DNA of 64,000 nucleotides from Bacteroidota bacterium (lineage in GTDB: Bacteria; Bacteroidota; Bacteroidia; Chitinophagales; LD1). The DNA lies in NCBI GenBank assembly GCA_018267365.1, contig JAFDYQ010000001.1, forward strand, positions 1-64,000, written 5' to 3'. The stretch's first letter is position 1. Each line of letters starts with the position of its first letter. Shown here piece by piece: positions 43,560 through 53,797 of the stretch. The notes beneath the pieces were generated by a model. That model saw only the letters and a list, made by a program, of their open reading frames with translations, was not told the origin of the DNA and searched no databases. A program made the translations under genes and the position numbers.

Positions 43560-43608
43560 TTTACTTTTGTTTACAGGCTAAAGGTAATGCTTTCCGCCGG
43601 ACTGCAGG

Positions 43609-46600
43609 CTAGCGGATCACAGTCAGGCTGCCTTTGGTAGTCAGGGTCTCGCCATCGGCAAAGGTGACGGAAATGGTATAAGCATAATCTCCCGGTGATA
43701 CATAGACACCGCGGTAGGTACCATCCCAGCCGGCACCTATATCATTTGAGAAATAAACATGCTCGCCCCAGCGGTCGAAAATATTTATCTCAAATAATTT
43801 GACAGGGCCCGCGGGATAAACATAGAAGATGTCATTATTGCCGTCATTGTTTGGTGTAAAAGCATTGGGCACGAAAAAGTGCTTGGATGCATCGACATAT
43901 AGCGTGATAGTATCTATGCCGCTGCACCCGCCTGCAGGATCGGTCACGGTGAGAATATAACGTGTCGTCACAAGTGGCGAGGCTACAGGATTGGGACAGA
44001 AGTCGCAGCTCAGTCCGGCAGATGGAGTCCAGCTGTAGACATAGTTGGCCGCCGGTGTGATGTCTAACTGTATAGACTCCGACCCGCCATAGCTGATACG
44101 CAGCGGGCTCACTGAAGTAAAAGTGATAGGCTGCGGCTGTGTGATGGCCACAGCAGAGTCTACCGAGCAGCCGTGCGCATCTGTAGCAGTCACGCTGTAG
44201 CTACCCGCAGGGAGATGATAGATACCGGCAGTCGCCGCCCCTGTAGACCAGAGATAGGATACAGGCTGCGTGCCCCCGAGCACTACCGCGTGTATGGCGC
44301 CATTCGCCTGATCGTTACACGTGAGGTTTTGCAGCGTGTCTATATCTAGCGTAAGAGCCGGGGCTGCCTGTACGGTATATGAGATAGAGCCGGTACAGTT
44401 ATTGGCATCAGAGACTGATACAGAGTAGATACCCGGATCGAGACCGGATGCTGTAGGGCCGTTTTGTGCAGGTGTAGTATTCCAGGTATAGGTATATGGT
44501 GCAGTACCTGTGGTAGTGGTCACAGTGAGGCTACCATCGCTCAGGCCGGCGCAGGATTGGTCTACCTCCCCGCCAGGTGCCAGTACCGGAGCAGGATTGG
44601 CATTGGCGGTGACTGTGACAGGCGGCGCGCTGATATACGCGCAGCCTGCAGCATCATGCGCTGTCAATGTATACGTACCGGAGTTCCGCACAGTGATCGT
44701 AGCTGTGGTATCTCCGCTGGACCAGAGATAGTCGGTCTGCGGAGCGAGATTGTCACCCAGCACCACGCTATCCCCCTGGCAGAAAGAGGTAGGCCCGGAT
44801 GCCACGATAGACATAGGGGAGACAGGTGTCACGGTCACATTTACGTAGGCCGTATCTGCACAGCCGCCGGTAGCTATCAGCATGTAGTTATTCACTACCG
44901 GTGCGGAGCCTGTATTTGTCTGGGAGAAAACCGGATCTGATATTGTCGCGCTGCTGAGATTTGCCGCGGGCGTCCACCCGTATGTCACACCGGAAACGGC
45001 AGCCGCACCGAGTTGTACATTGGTGCCGGAGCAGACAGTCGTATCGTCGCCGGCATAGGCAGTAGGGCGCGTACCGATAGCAATAGTAGTATAGCTGGCC
45101 GTACCCGTGCAGCCATTATCAGAAACATCAAGAGATACGCTATAGCTGCCCTGAGCCGGCCAGCTGAGCTGATATGGCCCGGCACCCGATCCGCTGATGA
45201 CAGTAGCGCCGGAGAAATTCCACGTGTATGTGGCAGTAGGGCTGACAGTGCCCGCATAGGTCACGGTGATCACATCATTGGCGCAGCCGCTATGAGCGCT
45301 GACTACAAATGCATTGTCTATATCCGGGTAAATAGTGACCCGTACAGTATCTGTAGCCGAGCAGGTGCCCGTAGTGGCTGTGACGATGTAAAAGGTGTCT
45401 ATGGTAGCGCCTGTAGGGTTGCCGGGTATCGTGATGGTTGGATTGGCCGCAGAAGCACTACTGAGCCCCCATGCAGGCGTCCAGCTATAGGTATAGCCGG
45501 TGACAGGTGGTGCGCCGAGATTGCCCGTAGCCCCCGGGCACAGTTGGATATCGCTGCCTGCATCAGCCGCTGCGGTGTTTGCTATGGTGATAGACTGTGA
45601 GGCAGTGCCTGTGCAGCCGCCATCAGTCACAGTGAGATCTACAGCCTGAGTACCGTTGCTATTCCAGCTTATGCTGTATGGCCCGGCTCCTGAGCCGCTG
45701 GCTACAGTAGCTCCGTTAAAATTCCAGCTATAGGTAGCCGTGCCGGATGGAGTACCACTCAGTGTCACAGCCACAGGCTGGCCCGGACAGGCAGCAGTAG
45801 ATGGATTGAGCGTAAAGGCCGGCGTCAATGAACCTGCTACTGTGACTGTATCGGTAGAGCCAGAAGAACAGCCATGATCCGTCACCGTCAGATGGACATA
45901 GTAGGATCCTTGCGCAGACCAGCTCACCGAGTAGGGACCCACACCACTACCACTGGCCACTGTACCACCGTTAAAGTTCCAGCTATACGTAGCCGAGCCA
46001 CTATCTGCTCCGGAGTAGGTGGCAGTCACATTCACATTCACACAGGTAGTAGCAGGATTGACAGTAAATGTGCTCACAGGGTTAGGGTATAGAGTGACGC
46101 GTACAGTATCCGTAGCAGAGCAGGACCCGGATGTAGCTGTGACCACGTAGAAAGTATCTATGGGCCTGCCCAGCGGATTGATAGGAATGACAATGGTAGG
46201 ATTGGCTACCGTGGCGCTACTCAGGCCCAGCGTAGGTGACCAGCTGTAGGTATAGCCGGAGACGGGCGCTGCACCCAGCTGGCCGGGTACTGCAGGGCAG
46301 AGCTGTACATCAGGCCCGGCATCGGCAGTGATGCCGCCGGTAATGGTGATGGTCTGCGTGGTGGCAGTGCCTGAGCAGCCGCCATCCGTCACGGTCAGGT
46401 CTACACTCTGACTGCCCTGCGTATTCCAGCTCACGGAGTAGGGGCCGACACCGGAGCCGCTGATCACTGTACCTCCGTGAAAGTTCCAGGCATAAGTGGC
46501 CGTAGGTGATGATGTACCGGTCAGTGTGACTGATACAGGCTGCCCCTGGCACGCGGTGGTAGATGGATTGAGCGTAAATGCCGGTGCAGGTGCTGCATTG

Positions 46601-47949
46601 ATAGAAACTGTACCAGAAGCAGTAGCTGTGCAGCCGTGATCGGTCACAGTGAGATTGACAGTTTGAGTGCCGGTGCCTGACCAATTGACAGTGTAAGGAC
46701 CTGCATTGGATCCACTCACCACGTTACCGCCGCCGAAGCTCCAGGTGTACGTAGCGGTAGCCGAAACATGTGTCACTGTGATGGCAACATTCTGTCCGGC
46801 GCAAGTACTGGCAGGATTGATAGCAAACGCGGCATCTGCAGAGTCTACGGTCAGGGTTTGAAAGGCTGAAGTGCTGCAGCCATTGTCCGATACCGTCACA
46901 GAGATGGTCTTGGTGCCACCGGTAGCCCACTGTACCGTATATGGCCCGCCGCCGCTACCGCTGCTGATGGTCCCCCCGCCAAAGCTCCAGGTATAGGTAG
47001 CCGTACCGGATACGGTACCGAGAGATACAGTTGCATTTGTGTTCTTGCAGATAGCAGCAGGGCTGACATTGATGGTAGGCGGTGTAGGAGTGGAGACATT
47101 GACAGTACCCGTAGAGTCTGCCTTGCAACTCCAGCGATCAGCCACCTCTACCGTATAGGTAGTAGTGGTGGTAGGTGACACGGTAATACTCTGCGTAGTC
47201 TGCCCACCCGGAGACCATGCATACGTAAATGGTGTCGTGCCGCCTGATACCACACTCGTGCTCATAATGGCAGAGTTGCCGGCACAGATGGTCGTATCCC
47301 GTGGCTTGGCTATCACAGGGCAGGTATTGATCTCCAGCACGACTATACGCTGTATAGGCGGACCACCAACATTGCCTGTGGTGGTACCGTTGCAGCTATT
47401 ATCCAGCCACTGGCCGCTGGCATTCATGATGGCACAATCCTCACCGTATAAACACCAATAGGCATTAGTACCAGTACAGAAGTTGCAACCAAAGGTGCTG
47501 CTGTAGCATCCGGGATGAAGATTATTAGGATCGCCTGCTGTCCAATTATAATAGGTGGGTGTAGCGCCAGTGGCAAAAATACGCCAGTTATATGTACTGC
47601 CGCTATCCGTCATACCTAGCCATACAGCCGAGCCGGCACCTGATATCTGATAGACATTTTGCGCCCAGAGCGCGGCACTCACGTCACTGTTTTCCTGCGC
47701 ATTATCTATGATCAGCTGTGGTATGCCGATATTGGCAGCATCGCGATGCGCATCTATACCGGTTTTTGGGGCCGTGCTATGAAAATATGCGCTGCAGGGC
47801 TGTGTGGGTACCCACACACGATAGTAGCCCCGCGGATTGAGATATGCATTCATAGCGGAGGTATCGCATGCATCTACCTGTGCAAAAACAGCTAAAGATG
47901 CGATCCAAAGACCTGTGGCAAAAAATATCTTTCTAAGTAGCTGACTCAC
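43609..47949 (-). CDS. giant secreted C-type-lectin/PKD-repeat protein with T9SS type B sorting domain
   Basis: About 1446 residues from a GTG at 47949. This start gives a signal peptide (SQLLRKIFFATGLWIASLAVFAQ) and lies just after a TATATTCG -7 motif; a longer frame reaches 48150 but precedes that motif and lacks a signal. A C-type-lectin-like domain follows (about 45-215: WLGMTDSGSTYNWRI, YYNWTAGDPNN, GEDCAIMNASGQWLDNSC). About a dozen PKD/SprB-like Ig repeats come next, including a tandem duplication of a block of about 250 residues (LNPSTxACxGQPVxVTL...ADAGxDxQLCP...IDTFYxVTATxGxCSATDTVRVT). The C-terminal gliding-associated sorting domain is NAFTPNNDGNNDIFYV..FDRWGEHVYF. Probably a surface adhesin. 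Confidence 0.87.
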   Translation of the reverse strand: MSQLLRKIFFATGLWIASLAVFAQVDACDTSAMNAYLNPRGYYRVWVPTQPCSAYFHSTAPKTGIDAHRDAANIGIPQLIIDNAQENSDVSAALWAQNVYQISGAGSAVWLGMTDSGSTYNWRIFATGATPTYYNWTAGDPNNLHPGCYSSTFGCNFCTGTNAYWCLYGEDCAIMNASGQWLDNSCNGTTTGNVGGPPIQRIVVLEINTCPVIAKPRDTTICAGNSAIMSTSVVSGGTTPFTYAWSPGGQTTQSITVSPTTTTTYTVEVADRWSCKADSTGTVNVSTPTPPTINVSPAAICKNTNATVSLGTVSGTATYTWSFGGGTISSGSGGGPYTVQWATGGTKTISVTVSDNGCSTSAFQTLTVDSADAAFAINPASTCAGQNVAITVTHVSATATYTWSFGGGNVVSGSNAGPYTVNWSGTGTQTVNLTVTDHGCTATASGTVSINAAPAPAFTLNPSTTACQGQPVSVTLTGTSSPTATYAWNFHGGTVISGSGVGPYSVSWNTQGSQSVDLTVTDGGCSGTATTQTITITGGITADAGPDVQLCPAVPGQLGAAPVSGYTYSWSPTLGLSSATVANPTIVIPINPLGRPIDTFYVVTATSGSCSATDTVRVTLYPNPVSTFTVNPATTCVNVNVTATYSGADSGSATYSWNFNGGTVASGSGVGPYSVSWSAQGSYYVHLTVTDHGCSSGSTDTVTVAGSLTPAFTLNPSTAACPGQPVAVTLSGTPSGTATYSWNFNGATVASGSGAGPYSISWNSNGTQAVDLTVTDGGCTGTASQSITIANTAAADAGSDIQLCPGATGNLGAPPVTGYTYSWTPAWGLSSASAANPTITIPGNPTGATIDTFYIVTATTGTCSATDTVRVTIYPDIDNAFVVSAHSGCANDVITVTYAGTVSPTATYTWNFSGATVISGSGAGPYQLSWPAQGSYSVSLDVSDNGCTGTASYTTIAIGTRPTAYAGDDTTVCSGTNVQLGAAAVSGVTYGWTPAANLSSATISDPVFSQTNTGSAPVVNNYMLIATGGCADTAYVNVTVTPVSPMSIVASGPTSFCQGDSVVLGDNLAPQTDYLWSSGDTTATITVRNSGTYTLTAHDAAGCAYISAPPVTVTANANPAPVLAPGGEVDQSCAGLSDGSLTVTTTTGTAPYTYTWNTTPAQNGPTASGLDPGIYSVSVSDANNCTGSISYTVQAAPALTLDIDTLQNLTCNDQANGAIHAVVLGGTQPVSYLWSTGAATAGIYHLPAGSYSVTATDAHGCSVDSAVAITQPQPITFTSVSPLRISYGGSESIQLDITPAANYVYSWTPSAGLSCDFCPNPVASPLVTTRYILTVTDPAGGCSGIDTITLYVDASKHFFVPNAFTPNNDGNNDIFYVYPAGPVKLFEINIFDRWGEHVYFSNDIGAGWDGTYRGVYVSPGDYAYTISVTFADGETLTTKGSLTVIR

Positions 47950-47966
47950 ATGCAAAATTTGACCCG

Positions 47967-47974
47967 CGAATATA
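47967..47974 (-). promoter_or_regulatory. candidate -7 element of the lectin/PKD gene
   Basis: Minus-strand TATATTCG is a one-mismatch TAnnTTTG, 17 bp before the GTG at 47949. It supports that start over the one at 48150. Confidence 0.4.
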
Positions 47975-48109
47975 CGAGAAAAGAGGCGAAAATCGAGCCG
48001 AGGGTTGCGTATATGCGGCGGAGTCCTGACTAAAAAAGGTAAATCGGTATCTGGTACTTGACCAAAACAGCTAGTAATCAATAGTACTTTTAAAAAAAAG
48101 TTAATCCTA

Positions 48110-50374
48110 TCAGCGACGCGGAGAGATTGACTGATCGCTGACCTTATCATCCGTATCGTACCTCTCTACAGAGAGGATGCCATCCAGAGAGGACAATCGC
48201 GCTATGAGATCGTCCAGCTCAGATGTATCATGCACATAGATCATGATATTGCCCTCAAAGATGCCATCCTCACTGTCAAAAGAAACCGATCTCATATTGA
48301 GGTTCATCTGACCGGTGATGACATTGGTGATCTTATTGACCAGACCTACATCATCTATGCCATTGATCTTGATGCCTGTGAGGAATGCTATATTGTGCTG
48401 GCGCGTCCATTTGGTCTTGACTATGCGATAGCTATACTTGGCCATCAGCTGTACTGCATTGGGGCAGTTGGTCCTGTGTATCTTTATACCCTCACTGACG
48501 GTCAAAAATCCAAAAACATCATCTCCGGGTACAGGATTGCAACAGGCTGCAAATTTGTAATCGATCTTATCACTGCTCTCTCCCATGATGAGCAGTTCTG
48601 CATTTTTTTTGAGCGCTTCTTTGACCGCATCATCTATATCTCCGGGACTCAGCCTGGGCTCGGTATGCACCTTTGGCAGCTTGATCTTCCCGGCTATGAC
48701 ATCCAGCTTTGCGATAGCCGCCAGATCTATTTTTCTAGTAGCGATATCATAGTACAGCTCCGTAGAGGACATTGCCTTGAAAAAATTCATCAGCAGCACG
48801 AGATTAGATTCGCTATCCTCTATCTTCATTGCCTTGAGGCGTTTTTCCAGTTCCGCTTTGCCATTCATAGCGATCTTGCGTTTCTCATCCTTGAGAGATT
48901 GCTTGATCACAGAGCGGGCTTTGGCAGTCACTACATAGCTGAGCCAGTCTTCATTGGGGGTTTGCTTATTAGAGGTCAGTATCTCTACCTGGTCGCCGTT
49001 GCGCAGTTTGTGGCTCAGCGGCACCAGCTTGGTATTGACCTTTGCGCCTATACATTTTTTGCCGATGGCAGAGTGCACCTCAAAGGCAAAGTCAAGTGCA
49101 GTGGCACCCTTGCGGATACGCTTCAGATCACCTTTGGGTGTGAATACAAATATCTCATCACTGAAAAGCTCATACTTGAAATCATTCACCACGTCCAGCG
49201 CATTGCCATCTGCGCTGCTCAGTACGGCGCGTATCTTTTCGAGCCACACATCCAGCGCACTATCTGCAGAGCCTTCCTTGTATTTCCAGTGGGCGGCAAA
49301 ACCCTTCTCTGCGATCTCATGCATACGCTCTGTACGTATCTGCACCTCCACCCATTTTCCGCTATTGCTCATCACGGTCGTGTGCAAAGCCTCATAGCCA
49401 TTGGCCTTGGGATTGGAGAGCCAGTCGCGCAGACGGTCAGGGCTAGGTTTATAGACATCTGTCAAGGTAGAGTAGACGGACCAGCAGTCGGCCTTCTCGT
49501 CCTCAGGCTCTGAGCGTAGTATGATGCGGATAGCAAAGAGATCATATATTTCCTCAAAAGGTACTCCTTTGTTTTTGATCTTGTTATAGATCGAGTAGAT
49601 AGATTTGGGCCGCCCATAGATATCAAAATCAAATTGCTTCCTCTCCAGCAATTCCCTGATAGGCCTGATGAACTCATTGATAAAACGGGTGCGCTCGCGT
49701 TTGGTTTCGGAGAGTTTTCGTGCTATCTCTTTATACATCTCCGGCTCGGTATGCTTCAGCGAGAGATCTTCCAGCTCTGTCTTGATAGCATAGAGGCCCA
49801 TACGATGTGCCAGAGGTGCATAGAGAAAGAGTGTCTCCGATGCGATCTTGAGTTGCTTCTCCCGCTTGAGCGAGTCGAGCGTGCGCATATTGTGCAGGCG
49901 GTCGGCCAGCTTGACCAATATGACCCGTATGTCATCATTGAGCGTCAGCAGCAGCTTGCGAAAGTTCTCTGCCTGCAGCGAGGAGTTCTGATTATTGAGA
50001 TCAAAGATGCCCGATATCTTCGTGAGGCCATCTACTATCTTGGCGACCTCTTTATTGAAGTGGCGCTCGATCTCCTCCAGTGTGACATCGGTATCTTCTA
50101 CCACATCATGCAGCAGCGCGCAAACAATCGATGTGACATCCAGGCCCATCTCCTCACTCGCTATCCGGGCTACCTCCAGCGGATGGAGCACGTAGGGTTC
50201 GCCGGATTTGCGGCGCATATCCTTGTGACTATCCATGGCCAGCTCAAACGCCTCCCGTATCATCTTCTTTTCCTGGCGAGTAGTATTAGGTCTGAGGGTG
50301 CGCAGCAGGGCTCTGTAATGCTTGAGAATGAGCTTATTCTGACTTTCGAGATCTATGACGGGAGCTTGATCCAT
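48110..50374 (-). CDS. bifunctional (p)ppGpp synthetase/hydrolase, RelA/SpoT family
   Basis: A 754-residue stringent-response enzyme. An HD hydrolase domain (about 40-190; HDVVEDTDV at about 89, LADRLHNMRTL) suggests an active hydrolase. A synthetase domain (about 235-345; GRPKSIYSIYNKIKNKGVPFEEIYDLFAIRII) comes next. The TGS domain (VFTPKGDLKRIRKGATALDFAFEVHS) and zinc-finger/ACT regions (CCNPVPGDDVFGF; FEGNIMIYVHDTSELDDLI) complete it. The start MDQAPVIDLESQNKLI is chosen over an ATG 12 codons earlier. It controls growth and starvation responses. Confidence 0.96.
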   Translation of the reverse strand: MDQAPVIDLESQNKLILKHYRALLRTLRPNTTRQEKKMIREAFELAMDSHKDMRRKSGEPYVLHPLEVARIASEEMGLDVTSIVCALLHDVVEDTDVTLEEIERHFNKEVAKIVDGLTKISGIFDLNNQNSSLQAENFRKLLLTLNDDIRVILVKLADRLHNMRTLDSLKREKQLKIASETLFLYAPLAHRMGLYAIKTELEDLSLKHTEPEMYKEIARKLSETKRERTRFINEFIRPIRELLERKQFDFDIYGRPKSIYSIYNKIKNKGVPFEEIYDLFAIRIILRSEPEDEKADCWSVYSTLTDVYKPSPDRLRDWLSNPKANGYEALHTTVMSNSGKWVEVQIRTERMHEIAEKGFAAHWKYKEGSADSALDVWLEKIRAVLSSADGNALDVVNDFKYELFSDEIFVFTPKGDLKRIRKGATALDFAFEVHSAIGKKCIGAKVNTKLVPLSHKLRNGDQVEILTSNKQTPNEDWLSYVVTAKARSVIKQSLKDEKRKIAMNGKAELEKRLKAMKIEDSESNLVLLMNFFKAMSSTELYYDIATRKIDLAAIAKLDVIAGKIKLPKVHTEPRLSPGDIDDAVKEALKKNAELLIMGESSDKIDYKFAACCNPVPGDDVFGFLTVSEGIKIHRTNCPNAVQLMAKYSYRIVKTKWTRQHNIAFLTGIKINGIDDVGLVNKITNVITGQMNLNMRSVSFDSEDGIFEGNIMIYVHDTSELDDLIARLSSLDGILSVERYDTDDKVSDQSISPRR

Positions 50375-50505
50375 TATAGCTAATTTAGAGAAAAAAGGTG
50401 AGAAGGGCAAGGGTGGCGAACCGGGGTCAGAAAATCAGTAGATCGGGAAACTCAAAATGCAGTAACGGTTTAACTGATCTCCTTATAACTTATAACTTAG
50501 CCCCC

Positions 50506-51012
50506 ATGATCATCTCAGCTATAGTAGCAGCAGGCCTGAACAATGAAATAGGTGGCAATGGAGACCTGCTATGGGTGCTGCCGAAGGATATGGCACACTT
50601 CAAAAACAAAACCTGGGGGCACCACGTGCTGATGGGTCGCAAGTCTTATGAGGCATTGCCGCCGAAATACCGCCCGCTGCCGGGCCGTCCGAATATAGTG
50701 GTAAGCCGCGACCCGGACCTGCGCTATGATGGCTGCAAGAATGTAACCTCTATAGAAGCGGGAATAAAATTTGCCGAAATAAATGGCGAGAAAGAACTCA
50801 TGATCACAGGCGGTGGTGAGATCTATAGGCTAGCACTGCCTTTCACGGATCGCATCTACCTCACGCGTGTACATGGTACTTTTCCGCAGGCTGATACTCA
50901 CTTCCCGGAGCTGGATATGAAGGAATGGGAGGAGGTGAGCAAAGAATCTTACCCCGGTGATGAAAAGCATGCATTTGCTTTTGATATCATAGAGCTGCAG
51001 AGAAAGAAATAA
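50506..51012 (+). CDS. folA: dihydrofolate reductase
   Basis: A 168-residue enzyme reducing dihydrofolate with NADPH. Motifs are MIISAIVAAGLNNEIGGNGDLLWVLPKDMAHFK (substrate-site Asp in PKDM), VLMGRKSYEALP, the NADPH-binding RPNIVVSRDP and MITGGGEIYRLAL. The start at 50506 is canonical; an upstream ATG 36 codons earlier overlaps intergenic DNA. Thymidylate synthase, the usual partner, is not adjacent. Its stop is 5 bp from the convergent helicase gene. Confidence 0.95.
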   Translation: MIISAIVAAGLNNEIGGNGDLLWVLPKDMAHFKNKTWGHHVLMGRKSYEALPPKYRPLPGRPNIVVSRDPDLRYDGCKNVTSIEAGIKFAEINGEKELMITGGGEIYRLALPFTDRIYLTRVHGTFPQADTHFPELDMKEWEEVSKESYPGDEKHAFAFDIIELQRKK

Positions 51013-51017
51013 TCGAA

Positions 51018-53189
51018 CTACTCTTCCTCATCATCTCCCTCCTGCCAGCGTGTCACTTTGTCCAGCTCCAGGAGGTAGTCCATGATAGTGGCTACTATCT
51101 GATCATTGAAGAAGTAAGCAAAATTATGCGTCCAGAAGGATTCATTCCAGATGATATCCCGGCGGAGCATCAGCTCTCTGATCTCGCCAAAGGAGAGTTT
51201 GCCATATTCCTTTTTGTCGGCCGGCACACGCAGCATTTTCTGACGCGCGTCCAGCAGTATGCGGTATCTACCTGACTGCTCCTCTGAGAAGGGATAATGG
51301 GCTACCAGCAGATCCAGAAAAAAGTCTGAGTGCTCCAGGATAAACTCCAGCGTCTCCTGAGATTCCTGATACTCATCATTGAAGGTAAAATGCTTTCTAT
51401 AGAAATCCTGCACCCGGTCGTCTATGATGATGTCACGGGTGGTGATGGACCGCTTCAGGGCGAGCCCTTTCAGAGAACGGGCACGGCTGAGCGCCACATA
51501 AGTCTGCCCATGTGCAAAGGCACCAGCACCCATATTGAGCACCATTTTATCAAAGGTAAGGCCCTGGCTCTTGTGAATAGTGATAGCCCAGGATAGCTTG
51601 ATAGGAAACTGCTCGAATGTACCGACTGTCTCTGTCATGATCTTGCGCTCCAGCCTGTTCCATTTATAGACATTGTTATTCCATGTCTCTCGTGTGATCT
51701 TTGAGATAGAGCTATCTTCAAAGATCACTTCTATCTCATCTTCTGCCAGGGCATGGATCTTGGCTATCGTACCGTTGACCCACCGGCGCTTATTGTCTTT
51801 GGCGCCCTTCTCGCTCGTGGTATCATTTCTGATGAATATGATCTGTGCACCGACTTTCAGTTTGAGCGTTTCATCTGTAGGAAATTTATCCTTGCCAAAG
51901 TCGCCTGTGATATTGGCCCGGTAGGTAAACTCAGGCTGCTGTATAGCGTTTAGTTTACGGTCATTGATATCTCCCGCCAGCTTATTGGTCGTGACGAGTG
52001 TGAGTACAAAATCCTGCTCGCGCGGCTCATAGTTGGGGTAGACGCGTTTATTGACAGGCTCCAGATCATCACTGTCTGCCTCTCCTATGCGTATTTTATT
52101 GAGAATGGTTTTGAAGTCTTCGTCAGACTGGCGGTGTATCTTTGTAAACTCGACAAACTCAAAGCGAGTCATCTGAAAGCTGGGCGCACTAAAAAAGTAA
52201 GGTGTCTTGTATACTTCCTCAAATATCTGCCACTCTGTAGGATCGTCTGTTTTGACCACAGGCGGTAGCTGGAATACGTCTCCTATCAGTACTACCTGCT
52301 TGCCGCCAAAGGGTTTGAACGGGTCGCCGCCATTCAGGCGCAGGGAGTGATCTATAGCCTCCAGTATGTCGGCACGGACCATAGACACCTCATCTATCAC
52401 CAGCATATCCATATTAGCAATGATAGCACGCCGCGGATTGTACTTGTGAAATCGGGTGATCTCCTGGTCTCTGGGCAGCAGAGGCCGGAATGGCAGCATG
52501 AAAAGAGAATTGATAGTCGTCCCACCCACATTGATGGCGGCGATACCTGTATAGGCTGCTATCACTATATTTTTCCGGGAATTTTGCGCCAGAAAATGCA
52601 GGAAGGTAGACTTGCCGGTACCAGCCTTGCCTGTGATAAAGAAATTGCCATGGGTATGCTCCAGCTTATTGAAAAGCTCACTGATAAAAGGATCATCAAG
52701 GTAGCCTTGGGGGATAGTGATATAGCGATTAAACTGCCCCTGCTGCACAGGAGCGGCGGGCGGCTGCACCTCTCCTGAAACTATAGCTGCTATGGCAGCG
52801 ATATCGTCTCTCACTATACTGAATGGATCCGATACCTTAAACTCATATTGATTGCGCGGATTGGCAAAGGCGCGGAAGATCTGATTGCAGTGCTGCACAA
52901 AAGCAGGATGGCTGCGCAAAAGATCGAAATGAGCAGTAAGGTCAATACCGGCTCTGAGAAAAATATTGATGCCCTCGCTGACTATGATCGAATTGTCTGC
53001 TTTGGGCCGGGCACTGTGATCGAGGTAAAACTGCTGAAACCCTTTAGCCGAATCGCCACGGGATGAAAGACCGAAATAGAGCGTGCGTGCTTTGAAATAG
53101 TTGAAACGGGTTTTGCCATCTCGCGTCACAAACCAATCAGACGAGCGAAACTGCTCCTCCCACTGTATGAGCAGTTCCCCTGCCTTCAT
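51018..53189 (-). CDS. PIF1-like superfamily 1 helicase
   Basis: A 723-residue SF1 helicase. A poorly conserved N-terminal region of about 150 residues precedes the motor. Helicase motif I ITGKAGTGKSTFL is at about 187-199, with the Ia segment VIAAYTGIAAINVGGTTINSLF, then Walker B LVIDEVSMVRADIL at about 260 and motif III GGKQVVLIGDVFQLPPV. The C-terminal SKIT...WAITIHKSQGLTFDKMVLNM and GQTYVALSRARSLKGL (motifs V and VI) are present. A C-terminal extension of about 120 residues follows. It probably unwinds DNA at forks or G-quadruplexes, inferred from the family. Confidence 0.9.
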   Translation of the reverse strand: MKAGELLIQWEEQFRSSDWFVTRDGKTRFNYFKARTLYFGLSSRGDSAKGFQQFYLDHSARPKADNSIIVSEGINIFLRAGIDLTAHFDLLRSHPAFVQHCNQIFRAFANPRNQYEFKVSDPFSIVRDDIAAIAAIVSGEVQPPAAPVQQGQFNRYITIPQGYLDDPFISELFNKLEHTHGNFFITGKAGTGKSTFLHFLAQNSRKNIVIAAYTGIAAINVGGTTINSLFMLPFRPLLPRDQEITRFHKYNPRRAIIANMDMLVIDEVSMVRADILEAIDHSLRLNGGDPFKPFGGKQVVLIGDVFQLPPVVKTDDPTEWQIFEEVYKTPYFFSAPSFQMTRFEFVEFTKIHRQSDEDFKTILNKIRIGEADSDDLEPVNKRVYPNYEPREQDFVLTLVTTNKLAGDINDRKLNAIQQPEFTYRANITGDFGKDKFPTDETLKLKVGAQIIFIRNDTTSEKGAKDNKRRWVNGTIAKIHALAEDEIEVIFEDSSISKITRETWNNNVYKWNRLERKIMTETVGTFEQFPIKLSWAITIHKSQGLTFDKMVLNMGAGAFAHGQTYVALSRARSLKGLALKRSITTRDIIIDDRVQDFYRKHFTFNDEYQESQETLEFILEHSDFFLDLLVAHYPFSEEQSGRYRILLDARQKMLRVPADKKEYGKLSFGEIRELMLRRDIIWNESFWTHNFAYFFNDQIVATIMDYLLELDKVTRWQEGDDEEE

Positions 53190-53204
53190 AGCTGCTGCAC
53201 TATA

Positions 53205-53699
53205 TTAATACTGAGTAAGTGTAACTGTGCACTGACGGTCTACACCGCCCGAGACATAATCCACATTCAGCGTGATACGACCATAGCCATTCACAGACTG
53301 ATATGTACCGGTACCTGTCACCTCAGCGATACCAAAGTTCTGGTCAGGAATACCAAGCGTGACGCCTTGCTTGCTGGCATCAGAGAAGATATCTACCTCT
53401 ATAGACTGACCGAATAGATTATTAAACCAAAGCTTATTAGCTATGTAGGGATCGGCTGTCACATAGATGCTGTATGAGGACGAGCCGCTACATGGGTCGC
53501 TGACCGTAAAATTATGGAGGTATTTGGTAGCACTGAGGGTCTTGCAGCTATCACCTTCGTATCCATTTGGGCAAAAGCAATAGCCATTATTGCACGCAGT
53601 GCCGTAATCACACACCCCACATTTCTTTTTGCATCCCGCAGCCGAAATTATTATGATAAAAAGGCTGAAAAAAACGAGGGTCCGTGACTTCCTTGACAT
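53205..53699 (-). CDS. lipoprotein with EGF-like cysteine motif
   Basis: A 164-residue protein with a lipoprotein signal peptide ending in SAAGC (Cys23). It is followed by a cysteine-rich EGF-like knot CGVCDYGTACNNGYCFCPNGYEGDSC (six or more Cys), then a beta-rich domain of about 110 residues (SYSIYVTADPYIANKLWFNNLFGQSIEVDIF...INLNVDY-like strands). The EGF-plus-beta layout recurs in short Bacteroidota surface lipoproteins; the function is unknown. The last residues VDRQCTVTLTQY are a clean C terminus. Divergent from the gene at 53798. Confidence 0.7.
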   Translation of the reverse strand: MSRKSRTLVFFSLFIIIISAAGCKKKCGVCDYGTACNNGYCFCPNGYEGDSCKTLSATKYLHNFTVSDPCSGSSSYSIYVTADPYIANKLWFNNLFGQSIEVDIFSDASKQGVTLGIPDQNFGIAEVTGTGTYQSVNGYGRITLNVDYVSGGVDRQCTVTLTQY

Positions 53700-53797
53700 G
53701 GCGTGTATTATTTTCGATAAAAATATAAAAAGCGCGCTTAGGCTTTGGTATTCTTTACCGAGGGACTAGGCGGCTCTACAGACAAAAAACCCACACC

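Noticed and set aside
43609..48150. Longer form of the lectin/PKD protein starting at 48150
   Set aside because: The extra 67 residues lack a signal peptide, overlap the end of relA/spoT, and precede a -7 promoter motif at 47967-47974.
48230..49513. 427-codon open frame antisense to relA/spoT
   Set aside because: It is a shadow of the conserved stringent-response gene, rich in Cys/Ile/His in a pattern caused by codon bias, with no domain.
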